From: Methanobacterium sp.
GTDB taxonomy: Archaea; Methanobacteriota; Methanobacteria; Methanobacteriales; Methanobacteriaceae
DNA length: 19,266 bases
Assembly (NCBI GenBank): GCA_015661405.1
Contig: JACWMK010000038.1
Location: 1 to 19,266, forward strand
Direction of reading: 5' to 3'
Shown here piece after piece: positions 15,417 to 19,266 of this stretch (within the stretch, counting starts at the first letter, position 1; each line of letters begins with the position of its first letter). The position numbers and the translations under genes were made by a program. The notes under the pieces were generated by a model that saw only the letters and a program-made list of their open reading frames with translations, made no database searches and was not told the DNA's origin.

Positions 15417-16205
15417 ATGAAAATTGCAGTAACTGGAAAAGGAGGGGTTGGAAAAACAACCCTTTCAGGTACATTGGCATTTATATTCTCACGAACTTAT
15501 AAAGTATTCGCTATCGACGCTGACCCGGATATGAATCTGGCATCTAGTCTAGGAATACATACTAAAATAACTCCTATATCAAAAATGAGAGAACTTATTA
15601 AGGATCGAACAGGAGCAGAACCAGGTTCATCCTTTGGAGAAGTTTTCAAGATGAATCCAAAGATATCTGACCTTCCAGAATCACTATCAATAAAATATGA
15701 TTCTAATGATAATTTAAGGCTCTTAGTAATGGGAACTGTGGAGAAAGGTGGGGAAGGATGCATCTGTCCAGCATCGGTACTTCTTAAAGCTCTTATGAGG
15801 AATCTTATACTTAAAAAAGATGAATTGGTAATATTAGATATGGAAGCAGGTATAGAGCATCTGGGAAGGCGAACCGCTGAAGCTGTGGATATTATGATTA
15901 TTGTAGTGGAACCCGGTCTTAAATCTCTAGAAACTGCTGATCGCATTAAAAAATTAGCGGCAGACATAGGAATTAGTAGAATAACATGCGTTATAAATAA
16001 GGTTTCAAATAAAAATGAGGAAGAATTTGTGGTTAGGAAGCTTAAAGAATTGGATTTAGATGTAATAGGTAGTATTCCTAGGGATGAACTTGTGGTGAAG
16101 GCTGATATGGAGGGTAAACCTCTGATTAAATATTCAGAATCAGAGGCTTTGAAATCTATCGGGGCAATTTCAAAAAATATTTTAATCCAAATAAATGAAC
16201 ATTAA
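15417..16205 (+). CDS. cooC: CooC-family nickel-insertion ATPase (CO dehydrogenase maturation)
   Basis: A SIMIBI-class P-loop ATPase related to MinD/NifH. The deviant Walker A GKGGVGKTT spans residues 7-15, and AIDADPDMNLASSLG follows. The family-specific CxC pair, Cys115 and Cys117 in GGEGCICPASVLLKAL, binds nickel in CooC dimers, and DMEAGIEHLGR is the switch II region. CooC loads nickel into the C-cluster of carbon monoxide dehydrogenase; here that would be the CODH/acetyl-CoA synthase of carbon fixation (inference, as no CODH gene is in the window). The length of 262 is normal. The ATG has an AGGTGA Shine-Dalgarno 6 nt upstream. pcc1 starts 2 nt after its stop. Confidence 0.92.
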   Translation: MKIAVTGKGGVGKTTLSGTLAFIFSRTYKVFAIDADPDMNLASSLGIHTKITPISKMRELIKDRTGAEPGSSFGEVFKMNPKISDLPESLSIKYDSNDNLRLLVMGTVEKGGEGCICPASVLLKALMRNLILKKDELVILDMEAGIEHLGRRTAEAVDIMIIVVEPGLKSLETADRIKKLAADIGISRITCVINKVSNKNEEEFVVRKLKELDLDVIGSIPRDELVVKADMEGKPLIKYSESEALKSIGAISKNILIQINEH

Positions 16206-16207
16206 AC

Positions 16208-16435
16208 ATGAATATTAAAGCTAGGATTTCATTCAAATATTTTAAAGAAGAAGAAGCTAAATTAAGTTTGAAATCATTAAAACCTGATAATTTAGGATTT
16301 ATAAATTCATACCAAGTTAATAATTGTTATATTTGTAATTTAAACAGTGATTCACTAAGAACCATTCTCGCTACCATTGATGATCTTCTTTTTGGTGAGA
16401 TGATAGTAGAGAAAATTATGGCACTGAAAGAATAG
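16208..16435 (+). CDS. pcc1: KEOPS complex subunit Pcc1
   Basis: A 75-residue protein with the Pcc1 pattern: a beta strand, a helix leading into SLKPDN, then a strand pair and LRTILATIDDLLFGEMIVEKI at the end. Pcc1 is the dimerising subunit of KEOPS, which with Kae1 and Bud32 makes the N6-threonylcarbamoyl-adenosine (t6A) at tRNA position 37. Kae1-Bud32 is not in the window. It starts 2 nt after cooC, with no clear Shine-Dalgarno of its own, so its translation is probably coupled to cooC; serS follows after 14 nt. Confidence 0.85.
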   Translation: MNIKARISFKYFKEEEAKLSLKSLKPDNLGFINSYQVNNCYICNLNSDSLRTILATIDDLLFGEMIVEKIMALKE

Positions 16436-16449
16436 GTGGGTTAAATAAA

Positions 16450-18081
16450 ATGAGATTTACACTTGATGGAGAAATCATATTCAGTAAAAATGCAGAAAAT
16501 ACCTTAAAAGATATTGAAAATTTCATAAAACAATCTAATCAGGAGTTATTCTTGAAAGGTATTCCTGAAGACCAAAAAGAGGATGCTTCAAAGATAATAA
16601 AGTGGAATCTTAAAGATAATACTTTGAAACTTAAAATTATATCCGGAAGACGCGGACGGGCGCATGATGCATTACTCCGTATGAAAAATCCTTTAACAAA
16701 TCTTCTGGGTCAAAAATATCATATTGGTGTTCGTAAAATTCATATAAACAACTATGAAATTAAATTACAACTACCAAGGGAACCTGAATTAGATGTATCT
16801 ACAGGATTAATAAAAGTAGGAGAAGTAGATTTATGGGCCACTCTTATAGATAAAATCATTGACATGCCCTATGTATCACATTCTGAAATTATAGAAGATA
16901 AATTAATAATAAAATTTGAGGATTTGAATGAATCCGAATTAAGAAAACATGTTATTGACAGAGTTTTAAAATTTATAAAAGAATCTATGGAGTCCAGTTC
17001 AACTGGACTTAAACCCCTAGTGGAAGTTACCCAACCTTCAGATATACTCACTAAACAAGTTACCAAGATAGAACCAGGTACTATTGTATCCACCAGCATT
17101 AAACAAAAGTTTTTCTTTGAAGGTGATGCAACCGAGGAAGCTGTACGATTAGGTTGGGTTAAAAAATTTCCGGGTAAAGGTCAATGGTTCTACGGACCGC
17201 AACTTATTGCATTGCAACGTGCCATAGAAGAGATATTTTTGGAAAAGCTAGTTTATCAACTTGATTTTAATGAATGCATGTGGCCGAAACTCATACCTAT
17301 ACCCGTTATGAATAAGATGCGTTACTTAGAAGGTCTTCCAGAAGGAATGTATTACTGCTCTGCCCCTAAGAGAGATCCAGAATTATTTGAAAAGTTTAAG
17401 CAGGAACTAGTAATTAATAAGGAAGTTCCTATAAATCTTTTGAAAGATGGGCTTAAAGATCCATCTTATGTCCTAGCACCAGCTCAATGTGAGCCTTTTT
17501 ATGAATTCTTCTCACATGAGGTTATAGATGAAGAGGAGCTTCCAATAAAATTCTTTGACCGCAGTGGTTGGACGTATCGTTGGGAAGCAGGAGGAGCTAA
17601 AGGTTTGGATCGGGTGCATGAATTCCAAAGGATAGAATTAGTGTGGCTAGGAACTCCGATGCAGGTGGAAGAAATTCGTGACGCTACACTCCAAATATCT
17701 CAAGATATGGCGGATGAAATGGAGTTAGAATGGTATACAGAAGTGGGTGATGATCCTTTCTATTTGGAGGGTCGTAAGACTGAAGAACGAGGCATTGAGT
17801 TTCCAGATATTCCCAAGTATGAAATGAGATTGGTTGCACCTACTCAGGATAAAGGAGTGGCGGTAATATCTGCTAATATTCATGGAACTCACTTCATCGA
17901 GGGTTTCTCTATAAAAGAAGCCCATAATCATCGAATATGGACTGGTTGCACTGGTGTAGGTATTTCCAGGTGGATATTCGGATTTTTAGCACAAAAAGGT
18001 TTTAATAATGAAAATTGGCCAGAAAAAATTCGTGACAGCGTTAAAAAGGTTAAAGTACCAAAAATTTTAACTTGGCCTTAA
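16450..18081 (+). CDS. serS: Seryl-tRNA synthetase, methanogenic (type 2) form
   Basis: Charges tRNA-Ser, and tRNA-Sec where present, with serine. This is the rare methanogen-specific class II form: the N-terminal tRNA-binding domain is an alpha/beta type rather than the coiled coil of ordinary SerRS, and the active site has a zinc ion. Candidate zinc ligands are Cys303 (MYYCSAPK), Glu352 (in CEPFYEFF) and Cys500 (WTGCTGVGISRW), the last lying in motif 3. Motif 2 is FDRSGWTYRWEAGGAKGLDRVHEFQRIE-like around residue 370, with the arginines in place. An AGGTGGG Shine-Dalgarno at 16434-16440 supports the ATG at 16450. It is third in the cooC-pcc1-serS run. The full reading frame of 543 codons shows no damage. 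Confidence 0.96.
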   Translation: MRFTLDGEIIFSKNAENTLKDIENFIKQSNQELFLKGIPEDQKEDASKIIKWNLKDNTLKLKIISGRRGRAHDALLRMKNPLTNLLGQKYHIGVRKIHINNYEIKLQLPREPELDVSTGLIKVGEVDLWATLIDKIIDMPYVSHSEIIEDKLIIKFEDLNESELRKHVIDRVLKFIKESMESSSTGLKPLVEVTQPSDILTKQVTKIEPGTIVSTSIKQKFFFEGDATEEAVRLGWVKKFPGKGQWFYGPQLIALQRAIEEIFLEKLVYQLDFNECMWPKLIPIPVMNKMRYLEGLPEGMYYCSAPKRDPELFEKFKQELVINKEVPINLLKDGLKDPSYVLAPAQCEPFYEFFSHEVIDEEELPIKFFDRSGWTYRWEAGGAKGLDRVHEFQRIELVWLGTPMQVEEIRDATLQISQDMADEMELEWYTEVGDDPFYLEGRKTEERGIEFPDIPKYEMRLVAPTQDKGVAVISANIHGTHFIEGFSIKEAHNHRIWTGCTGVGISRWIFGFLAQKGFNNENWPEKIRDSVKKVKVPKILTWP

Positions 18082-18101
18082 AAAAAAATAAATGAGTAAA
18101 A

Positions 18102-18254
18102 ATGATTAATTTTAAAGATTATTTTGTTGGTTTCGGATTTCTATTGCTGCTTATTTTATATATAATACAGAGAATAAGAGTACGTTCTAAGAGAAAGAAA
18201 GAAATCCTTGAGAGAAAAAATAAAAGGAAAAAAAAGAGGAATAAAAGAAAATAA
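18102..18254 (+). CDS. Small single-span membrane protein with a strongly basic tail (50 residues)
   Basis: A short frame 20 bp after serS, beginning MINFKDYFVGFGFLLLLILY. Residues 8-22 are a hydrophobic span. Residues 24-50 are nearly all charged: 18 of 27 are Lys or Arg, with RKKEILERKNKRKKKRNKRK at the end. By the positive-inside rule the tail should be cytoplasmic. No family is recognised. The space between serS and the terminator tracts would otherwise be empty, and the sharp split into an apolar and a basic half argues for real coding, but purine-rich DNA can make Lys/Arg-rich frames by chance and the Shine-Dalgarno is poor. It could bind nucleic acid, ribosomes or acidic partners near the membrane (speculation). 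Confidence 0.55.
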   Translation: MINFKDYFVGFGFLLLLILYIIQRIRVRSKRKKEILERKNKRKKKRNKRK

Positions 18255-18275
18255 ATTATTTATTATTTAAAAATA

Positions 18276-18304
18276 TTTTTTTTAAAGGTATAATAACTTT
18301 TTTT
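18276..18304 (+). terminator. Double oligo-T terminator at the end of the cooC-serS unit
   Basis: T8 at 18276-18283 and T7 at 18298-18304 on the plus strand follow the small ORF and precede the convergent FKBP gene. Confidence 0.55.
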
Positions 18305-18320
18305 ATTATTATAAAAATAT

Positions 18321-19163
18321 TTATTCTTCCTCTTTTTCTTCAATACGCTCATCTAATACTTCTTCAACAACTATTTCTGAGGTTTCCGTTGATTCTTTTA
18401 TTGATTCTTCAGTTACTTCCTCAGATACAGGTTTAACTACTTTTTCTGCCTCTTCATTCACCTTTTTCTCAAAAACATCTACAAATTCGACTTTATCTAT
18501 GTTATCCATGTTCTCCCAAATATCTCGTGCTATGCGGAAACGAGCAAATGTGATATCCATGTATGGTTTTTTATCGAATTTAGTCATTTCATCCATGTAT
18601 ATTACAACTTTTTCATCTTCAATTTGGACTTTATGTTTGGTGGAGTCAATGCTAGGGTTAGGATAGTGTAAGTCAATCATGCTTCTAATCTTTTCTACAT
18701 CATCCTGTATAATCTTCTGTACTTTAATTTGATATTGTAGAGTTTTACCCGCTAGTTCATGGTTAAAATCTACTCTAACTCGGCCACCACTTATACTACG
18801 TATTTTACCAGTTGACCCTTCTGAAGTGATGCTCATGCCTTTTTGTGGTTTTATACCTTGTTTACGGAATTCTGACATGGGTATTAATTGTATTAATTTA
18901 GGATCGCGTTCACCGAATCCCTCTATTGGCGGTATTTCGATTTTCTTCTCATCCCCTTCATCCATATCAATAAGGGCGTCTTCAATACCTTTAAGTACAT
19001 GACCTGCACCTACTATTATAGGAATTGCTCCGTAAACTTTATTTTCTAATTGTATACCTTCTTCTTCAGCCACCTTTTCATTAGTTGTATCAAATACTTC
19101 ACCGGTTTCCTGAACCCTTCCAATATATTCTAATCTTAAAAAATCTCCTTTTTTCACTGACAA
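18321..19163 (-). CDS. Long archaeal FKBP-type peptidyl-prolyl cis-trans isomerase (SlyD/FKBP26-like)
   Basis: A folding helper that isomerises X-Pro bonds. Residues about 1-150 hold an FKBP domain split by a chaperone-type insert-in-flap domain: GDFLRLEYIGRVQETGEVFDTT, VGAGHVLKGIEDALIDMDEGDEK, the FGERDP segment and GGRVRVDFNHELAGKTLQYQIKV. Residues 155-230 form the extra C-terminal domain of the long archaeal type, and the last 49 residues are very acidic (20 Glu/Asp). The start is a TTG at 19163: an AGGAGG Shine-Dalgarno (19172-19177) sits 8 nt from it, while the in-frame GTG at 19157 is 14 nt away. No signal peptide, so cytoplasmic. It overlaps the end of an upstream frame by ten bases. 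Confidence 0.94.
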   Translation of the reverse strand: MSVKKGDFLRLEYIGRVQETGEVFDTTNEKVAEEEGIQLENKVYGAIPIIVGAGHVLKGIEDALIDMDEGDEKKIEIPPIEGFGERDPKLIQLIPMSEFRKQGIKPQKGMSITSEGSTGKIRSISGGRVRVDFNHELAGKTLQYQIKVQKIIQDDVEKIRSMIDLHYPNPSIDSTKHKVQIEDEKVVIYMDEMTKFDKKPYMDITFARFRIARDIWENMDNIDKVEFVDVFEKKVNEEAEKVVKPVSEEVTEESIKESTETSEIVVEEVLDERIEEKEEE

Positions 19164-19266
19164 ATCTCTAGCCTCCTATGTGGTATTCTCTTTTTAAATT
19201 CCTTTAGAACTTCATTATTCTTATAGTTTAAGATACGTATTACTGATGGATAATTTTCTATATATT
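19154..19266 (-). CDS. C-terminal end of an unidentified gene (cut by right edge)
   Basis: The only open minus-strand frame reaching the edge gives 36 residues, ending with LKEFKKRIPHRRLEICQ and a TGA at 19154-19156. It overlaps the FKBP start by ten bases and contains the FKBP Shine-Dalgarno, the layout of a translationally coupled upstream gene. The family is not recognised. A 37-codon open frame in AT-rich DNA is suggestive, not decisive; it could be chance if FKBP has its own promoter here. Confidence 0.45.
   Translation of the reverse strand, partial: YIENYPSVIRILNYKNNEVLKEFKKRIPHRRLEICQ

Noticed and set aside
15497..15967. 156-residue minus-strand frame opposite cooC
   Set aside because: Antisense shadow rich in Ser and Ile; cooC has clear P-loop and CxC motifs.
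1..19266. Mobile elements, CRISPR arrays or defence systems
   Set aside because: No transposase, integrase, spaced direct repeats or recognisable defence proteins were found; gene content is core methanogen metabolism and translation.

Overview
The window is AT-rich archaeal DNA from a methanogen, almost certainly order Methanobacteriales and probably a Methanobacterium-like nitrogen fixer. The evidence is a methanogen-type nifH with nifI1 behind it, a methanogenic-type (class II, type 2) seryl-tRNA synthetase, MfnA of methanofuran synthesis, a stand-alone biotinylated PycB subunit, archaeal uL16/L10e, aTrm56, Pcc1, a CbiS fusion protein, and archaeal TATA and Shine-Dalgarno signals. No mobile element, CRISPR array, tRNA or rRNA gene was seen.

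Layout. Bases 1-1072 (minus strand) hold the start of a nif operon: nifH followed by a nifI1 cut by the window edge. A control region at 1107-1180 has a GGAA-N6-TTCC palindrome (NrpR operator type), a TATA box and a perfect 11-nt inverted repeat around the promoter. A divergent GT-C-like membrane protein (1339-2925) is followed by pycB (3078-4796). queC (4851-5540, minus) is followed by a clear wreck of larC (5604-5930, minus): an intact N-terminus, a one-base frameshift and an internal deletion joining it to the C-terminal end, with promoter and RBS still present. A 391-bp gap leads to cbiS, cobS and trm56 (6322-8722, plus), a cobamide salvage and assembly module whose last gene overlaps cobS by ATGA. 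An exported PQQ-dehydrogenase-like beta-propeller (8752-9837, minus) stands back to back with upp (9988-10620, plus). From 10655 to 15241 everything is on the minus strand: rpl10e, ppsA, mfnA and a divergent FumB-like protein (in transcription order). From 15417 to 18254 a plus-strand cluster reads cooC, pcc1, serS and an unlisted 50-residue membrane protein with a highly basic tail. A long archaeal FKBP-type prolyl isomerase (18321-19163, minus) overlaps the end of an unidentified gene cut by the right edge.

How the genes fit together. PpsA and PycB take pyruvate to PEP and oxaloacetate, the usual entry to biosynthesis in autotrophic methanogens. MfnA starts methanofuran synthesis. CbiS and CobS complete and remodel corrinoid for methyl transfer. 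CooC serves nickel insertion into CO dehydrogenase. QueC feeds archaeosine, while aTrm56, Pcc1, SerRS and L10e serve tRNA modification and translation. Most of this is core methanogen biology. The least ordinary items are the larC remnant, the architecture of the nif promoter, the small basic-tailed membrane ORF after serS, and three enzyme-like proteins (FumB-like, PQQ-like, CbiZ domain of CbiS) whose usual signature motifs are altered.
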